Shown: positions 21,414 through 30,403 of the stretch, piece by piece
Layout: the number at the start of each line of letters is the position of its first letter
Position numbering within the stretch: position 1 is the stretch's first letter
Assembly: GCF_000971965.1 (NCBI RefSeq)
Contig: NZ_LAQP01000004.1
Span: 124,001-188,000 of the forward strand
Length of the DNA: 64,000 bases
Direction: 5' to 3'
Origin: Paenibacillus wulumuqiensis
GTDB lineage: Bacteria; Bacillota; Bacilli; Paenibacillales; Paenibacillaceae
The notes under the pieces: generated by a model
The model's input: only the letters and a program-made list of their open reading frames with translations
The model's database searches: none
What the model was told of the DNA's origin: nothing
Program-made: the position numbers and the translations under genes

Positions 21414-22505
21414 ATGACACAAATTTTTGGCGCCGACCTGATCGGTAAACGCGAGTCCGTTACGGATCAAATGCTACTGCTGAACCCGCACACGACTCCG
21501 CTGCTTTCTATGCTCGGTTTTGCGAACCCAATCGCGGCCGTAGAACATAACTGGTTCGAAGATACAATGTTCGCGCAGGAGACTACGGTAGCGGGCGCAG
21601 TAACTAACGCAGCCACTACGATGGTTGTTGCGAGTACCGAACCCTTCCGCGTTGGCGCAATCTCGCAAGTGGGCGAAGAACTCGTTAAGGTTACGGCGAT
21701 TAACGAAGGTACAAAAACGCTGACTGTCTCTCGTGGTTACGCAGGTACGACTCCGGCTGCGGTGACTGACGGCTCTACTATCGAGTTCTTGTACGTAGAG
21801 GGCGTAGAGGGTGCCGACGCTCGTTCTGCTCGCAGCAAGAAGCGCGTACGTAAGTCCAACCTGACGCAGATTTTCGATGATACCGTAGAAGTTTCCGGTA
21901 CGGCTGCCGCGGTTGCTCAATACGGAATTACGGATCTGTATGAGTACGAGAAAGCGAAGAAAATCCAGGAGCTTTCCCTGCAACTGGAAAAAGCCATGAT
22001 CGGCGGTATCAAGAACGAGAACGGTAACATTCGCCAGATGGCGGGTCTTCGTTCGATGATCCAAACGAATGTGAAGGACGCTGCAGGTGCTGCGCTGTCT
22101 CTGAACATTCTGAACGATTCCCTGCAAGCGATCTACGAAAAAGGCGGCTTTGCTACCGGCGGTAACTTTGAGGTTATCGTGCCGGCGAAGCAAAAACGTG
22201 CTGTAGGTACGTTCGATAAAAACCTGATTAACATCGACTCCGACGATCAACGTCGCGGTACTGTAGTTAGTCGTCTGATTACTGATTTCGGCGAGTTCCC
22301 AGTTAGCATTAATAACAACCTGAACGCCGACGAGCTGATGATCATCGACAAGAACCGTACTCAAATCCACGCACTGAATGGCCGCGAGTTCGGTCATGAG
22401 TACCTGGGTAAGAGAGGCGACTACTACCAAGGTATGATCGTCGGTGAGTACACGCTTGAACTGCACCAAGAACAAGCGCACTCTCGCATCAAAGGTCTGG
22501 CGTAA
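21414..22505 (+). CDS. Major capsid protein (SU10/DUF5309 type)
   Basis: 363 aa. It begins with the hallmarks of the SU10 capsid family: an N-terminal helix, then LLLNPHTTPLLSMLGFANP and VEHNWFEDTM, followed by an inserted beta domain (VGEELVKVTAINEGTKTLTVSRGYAGTTPA) and the HK97-fold core that ends LGKRGDYYQGMIVGEYTLEL. RBS AAAGGGG. Terminator-like hairpins bracket the gene on both sides, which may set its dosage. Confidence in the family is good; subunit processing cannot be judged. Confidence 0.88.
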   Translation: MTQIFGADLIGKRESVTDQMLLLNPHTTPLLSMLGFANPIAAVEHNWFEDTMFAQETTVAGAVTNAATTMVVASTEPFRVGAISQVGEELVKVTAINEGTKTLTVSRGYAGTTPAAVTDGSTIEFLYVEGVEGADARSARSKKRVRKSNLTQIFDDTVEVSGTAAAVAQYGITDLYEYEKAKKIQELSLQLEKAMIGGIKNENGNIRQMAGLRSMIQTNVKDAAGAALSLNILNDSLQAIYEKGGFATGGNFEVIVPAKQKRAVGTFDKNLINIDSDDQRRGTVVSRLITDFGEFPVSINNNLNADELMIIDKNRTQIHALNGREFGHEYLGKRGDYYQGMIVGEYTLELHQEQAHSRIKGLA

Positions 22506-22524
22506 GCTCGGCCGTTCTATTCCG

Positions 22525-22555
22525 GGCCTGCCGCGTAACTGCGGTGGGCCTTTTT
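22525..22555 (+). terminator. Terminator-like hairpin after the capsid gene
   Basis: GGCCTGCCGC pairs with GCGGTGGGCC around GTAACT, followed by TTTTT. Downstream head-tail genes need read-through or another promoter. Confidence 0.7.
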
Positions 22556-22582
22556 CTACTTTATACGGAGGTGTAACGAACG

Positions 22583-22837
22583 ATGGCAAAATACACATCG
22601 CGATACAAGGAACTTAGCTTTTACGTAGAGGGCCGCGAGTACAAGTTCATGGACGGAGTATTCGTAACTAGCACGCTGGAACAGGACGAGGTACTCGGTC
22701 GTGTTGCTGACGCTACCCTGGTCGAAGAAGACGCAGAGGAGGCGGAAGAAGAAACGGAAGAAATTGCGGCCGATCCGGAGGAAGCAGAAGCACCGGCCCC
22801 AAAACGCGGCCGTAGGAAAGCCGCAGCAGCGGAGTAA
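22583..22837 (+). CDS. Small acidic head-module protein
   Basis: 84 aa. A short folded N-terminus (KYTSRYKELSFYVEGREYKF) is followed by a Glu/Ala tract and a basic tail (PKRGRRKAAAAE). Proteins of this shape often follow capsid genes in Bacillota phages, but the function is unknown. RBS CGGAGG. Twelve bases separate it from the next gene. Confidence 0.65.
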   Translation: MAKYTSRYKELSFYVEGREYKFMDGVFVTSTLEQDEVLGRVADATLVEEDAEEAEEETEEIAADPEEAEAPAPKRGRRKAAAAE

Positions 22838-22848
22838 GGAGCCGACCT

Positions 22849-23247
22849 ATGACAGTGACTATTCCGGAAGCGGACGTTTATGTTAACGAAAATTGTATCG
22901 ACGTAGAAGACTGGCAGGCTGCCGAAGAAGCAACCAAAACACGATACCTGAACGTGGCTGCTCGGACGCTAAATCAGTACTACCGGAAGTATATTATTCC
23001 GGATAACGCCGTTTACGAGTTCGCTAATACCTTGGCGATTCTCTATAACGATACGGGACGTCTGCAGCGCCAAGGTATCGCGTCTTTCGGTCTGACCGGC
23101 GTATTCAGCTTGAACAATAAAGAGGGCAGTACGACAATGCCGTATGACTCTCTTCGTAAGTTTATTCCGCAGACAGCGCTCGACCTGATCGGCAATGAAA
23201 ACGACGTGAATCTGACGCGAAAATCCGTTAAATGGACGGTGATGTAA
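22849..23247 (+). CDS. Head-tail connector protein
   Basis: 132 aa, mostly alpha-helical (WQAAEEATKTRYLNVAARTLNQYY). It is the first of four short genes between capsid and sheath. By position and size it should be the adaptor that docks on the portal (gp15/gp6-like). No sequence motif proves this. Translation is coupled with the next gene. Confidence 0.65.
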   Translation: MTVTIPEADVYVNENCIDVEDWQAAEEATKTRYLNVAARTLNQYYRKYIIPDNAVYEFANTLAILYNDTGRLQRQGIASFGLTGVFSLNNKEGSTTMPYDSLRKFIPQTALDLIGNENDVNLTRKSVKWTVM

Positions 23248-23248
23248 C

Positions 23249-23569
23249 GTGGCAATCATTCCGTTAAAGCAGGCCGTTATCGTCAGCAAATCCAGCGGGC
23301 AAACAACCGGCTGGGGTCACGCAGGTCCGGGCGTAGACGTGCCTTATAAGGTTCGAGCATCCGAGCAAATGAAGCTCGTAAAGAACCAGTTCGGAGAGGA
23401 AGCCGTTTCCTCTCTGACGCTTTTATTCGATAAGATGCCGGACATCCGCTATGACGACGTGATTTCGTTTACGAACGAACTGGGCGAGACGATCCGTCTT
23501 AAGCCTATCGCGATTCAGCCCCGACGTCACTTGTCCGGGCGAGTACTAATCACGGAGGTCAACCTGTAA
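23249..23569 (+). CDS. Head-closure-like protein
   Basis: 106 aa, GTG start right after the previous stop. The beta-rich sequence (DVISFTNELGETIRLKPIAIQPRRHLSGRVLITEV) and its rank as second connector gene fit a head-closure/stopper protein. It overlaps the ATG of the next gene. Assignment is by position and fold impression. Confidence 0.55.
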   Translation: MAIIPLKQAVIVSKSSGQTTGWGHAGPGVDVPYKVRASEQMKLVKNQFGEEAVSSLTLLFDKMPDIRYDDVISFTNELGETIRLKPIAIQPRRHLSGRVLITEVNL

Positions 23570-24042
23570 TGGCAAATAACAGTATCAAGTTCGATCTCGG
23601 CCGCGGTGCTCCGTTCTTCCGGAGAGTGGTCGGTAAATTCCTACGGGGATACGGCCGTAAGCTTGAGGACGCTGTAGAGGACGGATCGAAGCGCGGCATG
23701 GAAGACGCTCTCGACGAGTGGAAACGCCGGGCTACGGATCTTGCTCCGCTTAAGACCGGTAACCTACGCCGCAACATTACGGCCGAAACGAAAAAGCAAG
23801 GCGACCAGGTAGTCGGTGAGCTTTCGGTAACTGCCGTCACTACGAGAGGCCGCAGACGCTTCGACTACGCTACGTACATCCACGATGTTTATCCGACCCG
23901 GCACGGTGAGTCCTTTAAAAATCCGACCACCTCCGGGACTATTCCCCGCTTTATCGATAAGTCCGGCGAACAGGTCGAAGACAAATTCCGCAAGGATATC
24001 GAAGCTTCTATCAAATCCGAAATCAAACGGAGGGGTCTGTAA
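23569..24042 (+). CDS. HK97 gp10-like neck/tail-completion protein
   Basis: 157 aa. The motif ATDLAPLKTGNLRRNITAE with a later YATYIHDVYP is characteristic of HK97 gp10-family proteins, which sit at the neck or tail end. Rich in Arg and Lys. It overlaps its neighbours on both sides (TAATG), as in a tightly coupled connector operon. Confidence 0.78.
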   Translation: MANNSIKFDLGRGAPFFRRVVGKFLRGYGRKLEDAVEDGSKRGMEDALDEWKRRATDLAPLKTGNLRRNITAETKKQGDQVVGELSVTAVTTRGRRRFDYATYIHDVYPTRHGESFKNPTTSGTIPRFIDKSGEQVEDKFRKDIEASIKSEIKRRGL

Positions 24043-24494
24043 TGTCAGTCATTACGAATATCCTCGCCATTGAATCCCTACTCAAAACGATGTACCCGAC
24101 CGCTACTTTCGAGAAGCAGACAACGCCGGAAAAGCCCACGCCAAACACATTCGTTATTCGGATGGTATCGGACAGCCGCGAACTTGAAACAGGTTCGTGG
24201 TTTGTTGTGGACCGGGATTACCAGATCATCTATTTCACGGAGTATGCAGAGGAAGCTCTACCGGTTATGGATGCCATTTCTTCAAAGATATATAGCCAGA
24301 TATCCATCCCTGCAGAAGGCATCCGCTTCGAAGGTTTTAACTTCGCGAACCCGGAGCTGACCGGAAGCAAACTATACGGCACAGTCGGTATTCTTCGGAC
24401 ATCCGTTCGTGAGAAACGCGACCTTCCTACGCCGGAGAAAGTCGGAGAGGTTATCGTAAGCCGGATCGAAATTCGGCCACGTAGCCCTAAATAA
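24042..24494 (+). CDS. Tail terminator/completion-type protein
   Basis: 150 aa. Mixed alpha/beta, with VIRMVSDSRELETGSWFVVDRDYQIIYF and a helix EALPVMDAISSKIYSQI. The layout and size fit a tail terminator (gpU/XkdJ position), immediately upstream of the sheath gene. No defining motif, so the call rests on gene order. Confidence 0.6.
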   Translation: MSVITNILAIESLLKTMYPTATFEKQTTPEKPTPNTFVIRMVSDSRELETGSWFVVDRDYQIIYFTEYAEEALPVMDAISSKIYSQISIPAEGIRFEGFNFANPELTGSKLYGTVGILRTSVREKRDLPTPEKVGEVIVSRIEIRPRSPK

Positions 24495-24508
24495 AAGGAG
24501 GAACTCAC

Positions 24509-25555
24509 ATGGCAGGCGGAACGTTTGATCCAACGTCCCTACCGATTCAACCCGGCCTATACGCTAATTACGTAGAAGCCGCATCTGCTCAAATTACCGG
24601 AGGCGCTCGCGGCATCGTCGCTATTCCGCTGTTGACTTACGGCAGCAAGGCGCAGGCCCAGTCGTTTTATACGATTGAGAACGAGAAACAGGCGGTCGAT
24701 ACCTTCGGAACAGCGAACGTTAAGTCGATTCTGCTGGCGCTGCAGGGCGGAGCAAAAGAGGTTCTCGTATATACGATGCCTACTACGCCAGACGCTGACG
24801 CATACATCAATATGCGTAATGCTTTCGAAGCACGCCCGTTCAATGTTTTCGCATTTGACGGAGAGTCCAGCGCGTCAGAACGAGCCGCTACGAAAACGTG
24901 GGTCGCTCGAAACCGTACCGAAGGTAAACACTTCGTTGTGGTCATCGGGGGCACTGCAGCGGAGGACGCCGACCCAGCGGCAGGTATCGCTCGTACGAAT
25001 CTGAACTCGGACCAGAATATCGCGAATCTGACGACCGGCGTTATTATCGAGGGCGTTTCCTACAGCTCCGGTAAGTTTGCGCCATGGTTGGCCGGTCTGA
25101 TCGCAGGTACGGCAATCAATCGCGCAATCACTTACGCCCAGGTACCGGCAGATGACGTTACGCTGCGCTTGACAAAGACGCAGATTGACGCTGCTCTGAG
25201 CGCTGGTTCTATCGTGTTCAAGAACGACGGCGTAAGAGTCAAAGTTGTTCAGGGACTCATGACGGACAAGCATAAAACCCGAAGCATCCGAGCGCGTCAG
25301 GCGATCCTAACGGACATCTCGCAGACAGCGGAGGATAGCTACATCGGTAAATTGAATAACGACGCGGACGGTCAGGCAACGTTGATCGTAGCGGTGAAGG
25401 CGTATCTGGAATTGCTGGCTAATAACGGCGTTCTGAATGCGCCTTCCGTCGTTCTCGATCCGGAAAACAAGTCTATCGGCGATAAGGTATTCCTCGTCAT
25501 TTCCTACGTGGAAGTGGATTCGATGGAACGTATCTTCTTGACCATCAACGTATAA
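24509..25555 (+). CDS. Tail sheath protein
   Basis: 348 aa, shorter than PBSX XkdK. It shows sheath features: an N-terminal arm (LPIQPGLYANYVEAA), RGIVAIPLLTYGS, and a C-terminal domain ending VFLVISYVEVDSMERIFLTINV. RBS AAAGGAGG. It is the clearest sign that the phage has a contractile tail. The tube gene follows after 13 bases. Confidence 0.88.
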   Translation: MAGGTFDPTSLPIQPGLYANYVEAASAQITGGARGIVAIPLLTYGSKAQAQSFYTIENEKQAVDTFGTANVKSILLALQGGAKEVLVYTMPTTPDADAYINMRNAFEARPFNVFAFDGESSASERAATKTWVARNRTEGKHFVVVIGGTAAEDADPAAGIARTNLNSDQNIANLTTGVIIEGVSYSSGKFAPWLAGLIAGTAINRAITYAQVPADDVTLRLTKTQIDAALSAGSIVFKNDGVRVKVVQGLMTDKHKTRSIRARQAILTDISQTAEDSYIGKLNNDADGQATLIVAVKAYLELLANNGVLNAPSVVLDPENKSIGDKVFLVISYVEVDSMERIFLTINV

Positions 25556-25568
25556 GGAGGGGTATCCC

Positions 25569-26018
25569 ATGACTGGACCACTTAACGCCCAGCGTACCAT
25601 CTCCGGTACGTTCGGCAAGACTATCGACGAAAACGGTAACTGGTTGAACAACGTGTACAAGATCGAAGCGAATATCGAAATCACATTCGCGGACGTCAAA
25701 CGATCCGGTACGCGCTGGATGGGGAACAAAGTTACCGGTCTCAAAGGCTCCGGTACCATCGGCAGCTACATGATTACTTCGGAATGGATCGAAAAAATGG
25801 CGCAGGTAACGGACGATAAAAGCTCGCCCTTCACTACGCAATTGATTGTAACTCTGGCTGATCCGGAATCCTTCGGTGCCTACCGCGTTCGATTAATGAA
25901 CGTTACTTTCGATAAGATTCCCGTTGTTCAGTACGAGGTCGGCGAGATCGTAGACCAGGAGCTTACGTTCTTGTTTAGCGGTTACGAAGTCCTCGAATCT
26001 CTGCGCGGCGAGGGTTAA
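25569..26018 (+). CDS. Tail tube protein (XkdM-like)
   Basis: 149 aa. The segments RTISGTFGKTIDENGNWLNNVYKIEANIEI and GLKGSGTIGSYMIT match the XkdM family of inner-tube proteins in contractile tails. RBS AAGGAGG. Directly follows the sheath gene. A UUCG-loop terminator comes right after. Confidence 0.88.
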   Translation: MTGPLNAQRTISGTFGKTIDENGNWLNNVYKIEANIEITFADVKRSGTRWMGNKVTGLKGSGTIGSYMITSEWIEKMAQVTDDKSSPFTTQLIVTLADPESFGAYRVRLMNVTFDKIPVVQYEVGEIVDQELTFLFSGYEVLESLRGEG

Positions 26019-26022
26019 TACG

Positions 26023-26050
26023 GAGGGCCTTCGGGTCCTCTTTTCTTTTT
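26023..26050 (+). terminator. UUCG-loop terminator after the tube gene
   Basis: GAGGGCC pairs with GGTCCTC around TTCG, followed by TTTTCTTTTT. Inside the late operon, after a high-copy structural gene. Confidence 0.75.
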
Positions 26051-26089
26051 ACTTAAACCAAAAAAAAAACTATCGGAGGTTGAACATAT

Positions 26090-26458
26090 ATGAGTAAAGC
26101 ACTGGAAGCACTGCTCGGAGCAAGTAAGGACGTAACTGGCGAGGTTTATATGGAGCGGTTGGGTACGAGCCTTAAAATTCGTCCGGTTACCACGCAGGAT
26201 ATGGAAAGAGCTCGCCAGCGTGCAACTATTGGTCCCGGTAAAGTGGACGAACGTGTACTAACGAACCTGATCATCGCGGCAACTACACTGGAACCCGACT
26301 TCGGCAATAAGGATCTGCTGGCGCATTATGGCGCAGAGGATGCCGCGGACTGCGTAGAAAAGTCCTTGCTGATGGGCGAACGATCTCACTTGGAAGAGAA
26401 GATTATGAAACTATCCGGATACGGCCAGTCTGATCCGGTAGAAGACGCAAAAAACTAA
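26090..26458 (+). CDS. Tail assembly chaperone, short (gpG-like, XkdN) form
   Basis: 122 aa, GGAGG upstream. The sequence begins SKALEALLGASKDVTGEVYMERLG and includes TTQDMERARQRATIG, typical of XkdN-like chaperones. These hold the tape measure protein during tail assembly and are not in the virion. The last codons are GCA AAA AAC TAA, so the stop lies directly after a slippery heptamer. A -1 shift would extend the protein into the next frame. Confidence 0.85.
   Translation: MSKALEALLGASKDVTGEVYMERLGTSLKIRPVTTQDMERARQRATIGPGKVDERVLTNLIIAATTLEPDFGNKDLLAHYGAEDAADCVEKSLLMGERSHLEEKIMKLSGYGQSDPVEDAKN
26449..26455 (+). promoter_or_regulatory. Slippery site for programmed -1 frameshift
   Basis: A AAA AAC in the zero frame, immediately before the TAA stop of the short chaperone. 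It is a canonical X XXY YYZ heptamer. Confidence 0.85.
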
Positions 26459-26670
26459 TCCGGGCGGGTGGTGAGGCGTATATCCTTCACGAGATATTCC
26501 AGCGTCATCATATCCCGCCCCACGAAGTTTACGCGCTCGATCCGCGGCATAAAGCGTTCTTATTCGCTTCGATGATGGTTGCGTTGGAACCGGAAATAAA
26601 AGAATCGCAGCAGCGTGATAAAGAGAACGCCGAGGCATTCCGTGAACTTAACGCGAGAGGAGGCTGGTAA
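26455..26670 (+). CDS. Frameshift-only C-terminal extension of the tail chaperone (gpT-like)
   Basis: After a -1 shift at 26449-26455 translation continues for 71 codons (LIRAGGEAYILHEIFQRHHI to ELNARGGW) and stops two bases before the tape measure gene. The fused product would be about 193 aa. This frame has no start codon with an RBS of its own, and its residues look like real protein. The arrangement repeats lambda G/GT and the equivalent pair in many tailed phages. Confidence 0.82.
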   Translation, partial: LIRAGGEAYILHEIFQRHHIPPHEVYALDPRHKAFLFASMMVALEPEIKESQQRDKENAEAFRELNARGGW

Positions 26671-26672
26671 CC

Positions 26673-28568
26673 GTGTCATTTGATATTCGGGGTACGCTAC
26701 GTTTGGTCGACCGTATGTCGAGTCCGTTACGGGGCGCGATGGGTACGATTAGTAAATTCACCGCAGCGGGTGCCGGTCTCGGTCTCGCGGGTATCGGTAT
26801 CGCAGGGGCGCTCGGTACTGCGCAAGGTGCCGCTCAATTGCTAGGGGACTCTATGTCGAAAGCGATGGACTTCGAAGCACAAATCGACTCCGTAGCTGCG
26901 CTCGACAAGAGCCTCGCAAAAGGGTCGGCCAACTACGATAAACTAACGGCGCTGGCGCTTGAAATGGGCGCAAAAACCTCGTACTCCGCTCTCGAAGCGG
27001 CTCAAGGTATGGAGGAGCTGATTAAGGCGGGCCTCTCTGCAAAACAGGTTATGGGCGGCGGACTTGAAGCGGCTTTGAACCTCGCTGCAGCGGGCAGTAT
27101 CGAAGTTGCGGATGCAGCTTCCGTAATGTCTATCGCAATGAATGCGTTTAAGCAGGACGGCATGAGCGCGGCAGACGCAGCGAATATCCTCGCATCAACA
27201 GCGAACGCTTCTGCAACGGGCGTAAACGAGCTTAAATACGGTATTGCTGCCGTCGGTTCCGTTGCAGGATCGCTCGGCATGACGTTTAAGGAGACGGCCG
27301 CTTCGGTCGGTATCTTCGCTAACAACGGTCTGTCTGCATCCGATGGCGGTACATCCCTGAAAACGATGCTCGCGAATCTGCAGCCGATGACCAAGAAAAC
27401 GCGCATCCTGTTCGATGAACTCGGTTGGACCGTCAACGGCACGAATAATAAATTCTTCGATGCTGCCGGTAATCTTAAGGACCTGACGTCCATCGCGGGT
27501 ATCCTGAACGACACAACGAAGAACATGACGAAGCAAGACAGGGGAGCACTCTTCCGAGATCTGTTCGGATCGGATGCCGTCCGTGCTGCGACTATCTTCG
27601 CGAAGGAAGGCGCGGAAGGCGTAGCGAAGTTCCTGAAACAGGTCAAGGAAGGACCGACAGCGCTTGAGGTTGCAAAAGCCAAGTTAAATAACGCTAAAGG
27701 TGCGGTCGAGCAGTTGTCCGGTGCTTTTGAGACGTTCCAGATTTCGGCGCTGACTCCGATGATGCCTGCGATTAAAGAAGTTTCTCTCGGCCTTGCTGAC
27801 ATGTTTGCCGGAGCTGCTCCCCAGGTCAAAAAGGAAATGGAATCGGTCGGTAAGGGTGTCACGGATTGGATGGAAAAGATACGAAACAATCCAGCGTACA
27901 AAAACGCGAAGACACTGAGCGCTAAGATTGACTTCGTATTTAAGGACCTTTCCGCTACCTTTTCGAAGTGGTACAACGAAGAAGGAAAGGCGAAGCTTAC
28001 TAAGGCTACCGAGAAGATTGCAACGTTTGTCGGTGGCGTACTGAAAGATGCTGCTCCTACGTTAGGTAAGGTCGGATTACAGGTCGGTGGCGCCATTGTG
28101 GCCGGTATGATGCAGGCGATCAAGGAAAACTTTAACCCGCTCGCAGCTATCGGAGGTTCAGGCATCGGCGGCGCCCAGTACGGAGCTAACGTTATCGCTT
28201 CGCAGAATAAGCTCAATAATACGCCAGACGGAAAACCAGTGCTCGGCCAGACTACGCTGGGTACCGGCGGTGCTCCTAAATCGAAGTGGGAATCCGCTCT
28301 TGATAGCGTAGGTGACGCGATTGGGAACGGCGTAAACTGGGTCAAATACGGTTCTCACGCGGGCGGTCTCGATAAGGTTCCGTATAACGGCTATAAGGCG
28401 AACCTGCATAAGGACGAAACGGTCCTGACGAAAGGGGAAGCGGCCGACTACCGTAGCGGTAAGAGTGGTAAGGGTTCGGTAGTTATCGAGCAGGTCATCA
28501 TCAATAACGAGCAGGATTATCAGGCGTTCCTTACACGGCTAACGAACGACCTGGCGAAGCTCGGATAA
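26673..28568 (+). CDS. Tail tape measure protein
   Basis: 631 aa, GTG start with AGGAGG upstream. The N-terminus (DIRGTLRLVDRMSSPLRGAMG) and the Gly/Ala-rich hydrophobic stretch at residues 30-55 are typical. The middle matches the TP901-type tape measure core (ALEMGAKTSYSALEAAQGMEELIKAG and DAASVMSIAMNAF). The C-terminus carries HAGGLDKVPYNGYKANLHKDETVL, common in baseplate-contacting ends. It is short for the family, which implies a short tail. Confidence 0.9.
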   Translation: MSFDIRGTLRLVDRMSSPLRGAMGTISKFTAAGAGLGLAGIGIAGALGTAQGAAQLLGDSMSKAMDFEAQIDSVAALDKSLAKGSANYDKLTALALEMGAKTSYSALEAAQGMEELIKAGLSAKQVMGGGLEAALNLAAAGSIEVADAASVMSIAMNAFKQDGMSAADAANILASTANASATGVNELKYGIAAVGSVAGSLGMTFKETAASVGIFANNGLSASDGGTSLKTMLANLQPMTKKTRILFDELGWTVNGTNNKFFDAAGNLKDLTSIAGILNDTTKNMTKQDRGALFRDLFGSDAVRAATIFAKEGAEGVAKFLKQVKEGPTALEVAKAKLNNAKGAVEQLSGAFETFQISALTPMMPAIKEVSLGLADMFAGAAPQVKKEMESVGKGVTDWMEKIRNNPAYKNAKTLSAKIDFVFKDLSATFSKWYNEEGKAKLTKATEKIATFVGGVLKDAAPTLGKVGLQVGGAIVAGMMQAIKENFNPLAAIGGSGIGGAQYGANVIASQNKLNNTPDGKPVLGQTTLGTGGAPKSKWESALDSVGDAIGNGVNWVKYGSHAGGLDKVPYNGYKANLHKDETVLTKGEAADYRSGKSGKGSVVIEQVIINNEQDYQAFLTRLTNDLAKLG

Positions 28569-28582
28569 TAGGAGGGGAAAAC

Positions 28583-29254
28583 GTGCCAAGTTCGCAGCAG
28601 CTATGGTTTAAATTCAACAACGGCAAAGAGGTTCTTTGGTTACCGGTAAATCCGGAAGCCATTTCGGTAACGACCACACACGGATTTCAGGACGTTGAGG
28701 TATCGAACCTGGGCGAATATACGGTAATGGGAACGAATCGGCTTCGCAGCTATTCGTTCTCTTCGTTTTTCCCCTCATATTATGACGGATCGTATTGCGA
28801 GCATGATCGGTTCGACAAGCCTACCGAAATTGCATCGCAGATTGAACGCTGGATGCGATCCGGCAAGCCCATTCGATTTATCGTAACGGGAACAGCAATC
28901 AACCTACCGGTTACTATCCGCAACTTCGAGTATGAGGAGCGCGGAGGCGATCCAGGCACGCTATGGTACACGATAGAACTTAAGGAATATATTTTCGTAG
29001 AGACGCCGAAGAAGAAAGATCCTACGAAAAAGGCTGCGGCTCCGAAAGCTACTACGAAAGCCAAACGGCCAGACTCTACGGTCAAGGCGAAGACATACAC
29101 GGTTAAGGCCGGAGATTCTCTATTTAAGATCGCCCAGCGCGCCGAGGTACTCGGAGATGGCGATAAATGGCGCGACCTATACACGAAAAATAAATCCGTC
29201 ATCGGCTCGAATCCGAACAAGCTCAAGCCGGGGCAGAAGTTGGTGATACCGTAA
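28583..29254 (+). CDS. LysM-containing tail protein (XkdP-like)
   Basis: 223 aa, GTG start after AGGAGGGG. Residues 1-140 form the XkdP-type domain (LWFKFNNGKEVLWLPVNPEAISV, YSFSSFFPSYYDGSYCEHD). A Lys/Ala linker and a C-terminal LysM domain (YTVKAGDSLFKIAQRA to NPNKLKPGQKLVIP) follow. It should link the tape measure/hub to the baseplate and may touch peptidoglycan. Overlaps the start of the next gene. Confidence 0.88.
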   Translation: MPSSQQLWFKFNNGKEVLWLPVNPEAISVTTTHGFQDVEVSNLGEYTVMGTNRLRSYSFSSFFPSYYDGSYCEHDRFDKPTEIASQIERWMRSGKPIRFIVTGTAINLPVTIRNFEYEERGGDPGTLWYTIELKEYIFVETPKKKDPTKKAAAPKATTKAKRPDSTVKAKTYTVKAGDSLFKIAQRAEVLGDGDKWRDLYTKNKSVIGSNPNKLKPGQKLVIP

Positions 29255-30402
29255 TGGCCGTGAATATTAAGCTACTTTATGATAACGCGATCTGGATTGA
29301 GCAACTGGCGAAGTCCGTGGAATGGTCCGGAGACGTTGCGCAGCCTCACCGAACACTTACGGTATCCTATTCGAATACCCTGGACGGTAAGGACGAGCGT
29401 ATTGACTTCGAACTTGGCAAAGAGCTCCGGTTTTACGTCGACAATGTCGGCCTATTCCGGGGTGTTATTTTTTCCTATTCGACGGATTCAAACGGTGACG
29501 CAACGGTCACTGCTTACGACGAGAACATTTACTTAACGAAGAATGAAGACGACCAGAAGTTTGTCGGGATGACGGCGACCGCCATTGTCAAGTCGCTTTG
29601 CAAACAGTTCGAGATTCCCGCGGGCGATATTACGGAGACCGGCTACGTTATTCCGAAGATGATCCTGCGTGGTAAAACGTTGTGGGATATGATCGTTACG
29701 GCATTGACGGAGACCCGGAAACATACGAATCGAAAATATATCGTCTATACGAAGAATGGGCGCCTATGTATGAAGGAGAAAAAGGAATCGCCGGTCCGTT
29801 GGGTTCTGGAAGATGGCATCAACATTTTGACCGCTAACCGATCCGTCTCCATTGACGATATGGCAACGGCCGTTAAAGCTTCCGGTGGCGACGATGAAAA
29901 GCCGATCACCTTCACGGCAAAGGACACGGCCCTGATCAAGAAATACGGACTTATGCAGAAGATGGAAAGCGCCGATTCAGACGCGACCAGCTCGCAGATT
30001 CAGGCACGGGCGAAAGAGAAGCTAAAGGAGCTCGCCAAGCCGAAAGATGAAGCGGATATCGACGCGCTTGGCAATGTCGAAGTTATTGCGGGCTCGGCCA
30101 TTTATGCCTTCGAATCTATTACGGATCTTGTCGGAGGATTTTACGTTAACGCCGATACTCACACGTTCGAGAACGGCACACACACGATGAATGTTCGGAT
30201 TTCCAAAACGGACGAGCTTCCGAAAATGGAATACGAAGGTGACGACGAGAAGTCGAAAGAGAAGAAAACGAAAGCCAAGAAGGACAAGAAGAGAGCCAAC
30301 GGTCAGACGAATAATCACGGTAAACGCCGTACGGTTAAGGACGTCGATAAGGATGTCGCCGCTCTGCAGCGTCAAATCGAGCAGCTTAAAAAGGAGGGCT
30401 AA
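29254..30402 (+). CDS. Baseplate hub protein (XkdQ/gpD-like)
   Basis: 382 aa. The sequence VEWSGDVAQPHRTLTVSY near the start and KGKTLWDMI-type segments (LRGKTLWDMIVTALTETRKHTNRKY) match XkdQ/late control gene D proteins, which form the central hub of contractile tails. The last 60 residues are Lys-rich with a coiled-coil end (DVDKDVAALQRQIEQLKKEG). Coupled to the neighbours by overlap and a 1-nt gap. Confidence 0.85.
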   Translation: MAVNIKLLYDNAIWIEQLAKSVEWSGDVAQPHRTLTVSYSNTLDGKDERIDFELGKELRFYVDNVGLFRGVIFSYSTDSNGDATVTAYDENIYLTKNEDDQKFVGMTATAIVKSLCKQFEIPAGDITETGYVIPKMILRGKTLWDMIVTALTETRKHTNRKYIVYTKNGRLCMKEKKESPVRWVLEDGINILTANRSVSIDDMATAVKASGGDDEKPITFTAKDTALIKKYGLMQKMESADSDATSSQIQARAKEKLKELAKPKDEADIDALGNVEVIAGSAIYAFESITDLVGGFYVNADTHTFENGTHTMNVRISKTDELPKMEYEGDDEKSKEKKTKAKKDKKRANGQTNNHGKRRTVKDVDKDVAALQRQIEQLKKEG

Positions 30403-30403
30403 C

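Noticed and set aside
27002-28345. 447-aa reverse ORF within the tape measure gene
   Set aside because: Antisense artefact of repetitive Ala/Lys codons in the tape measure protein; low-complexity Ser/Pro product.
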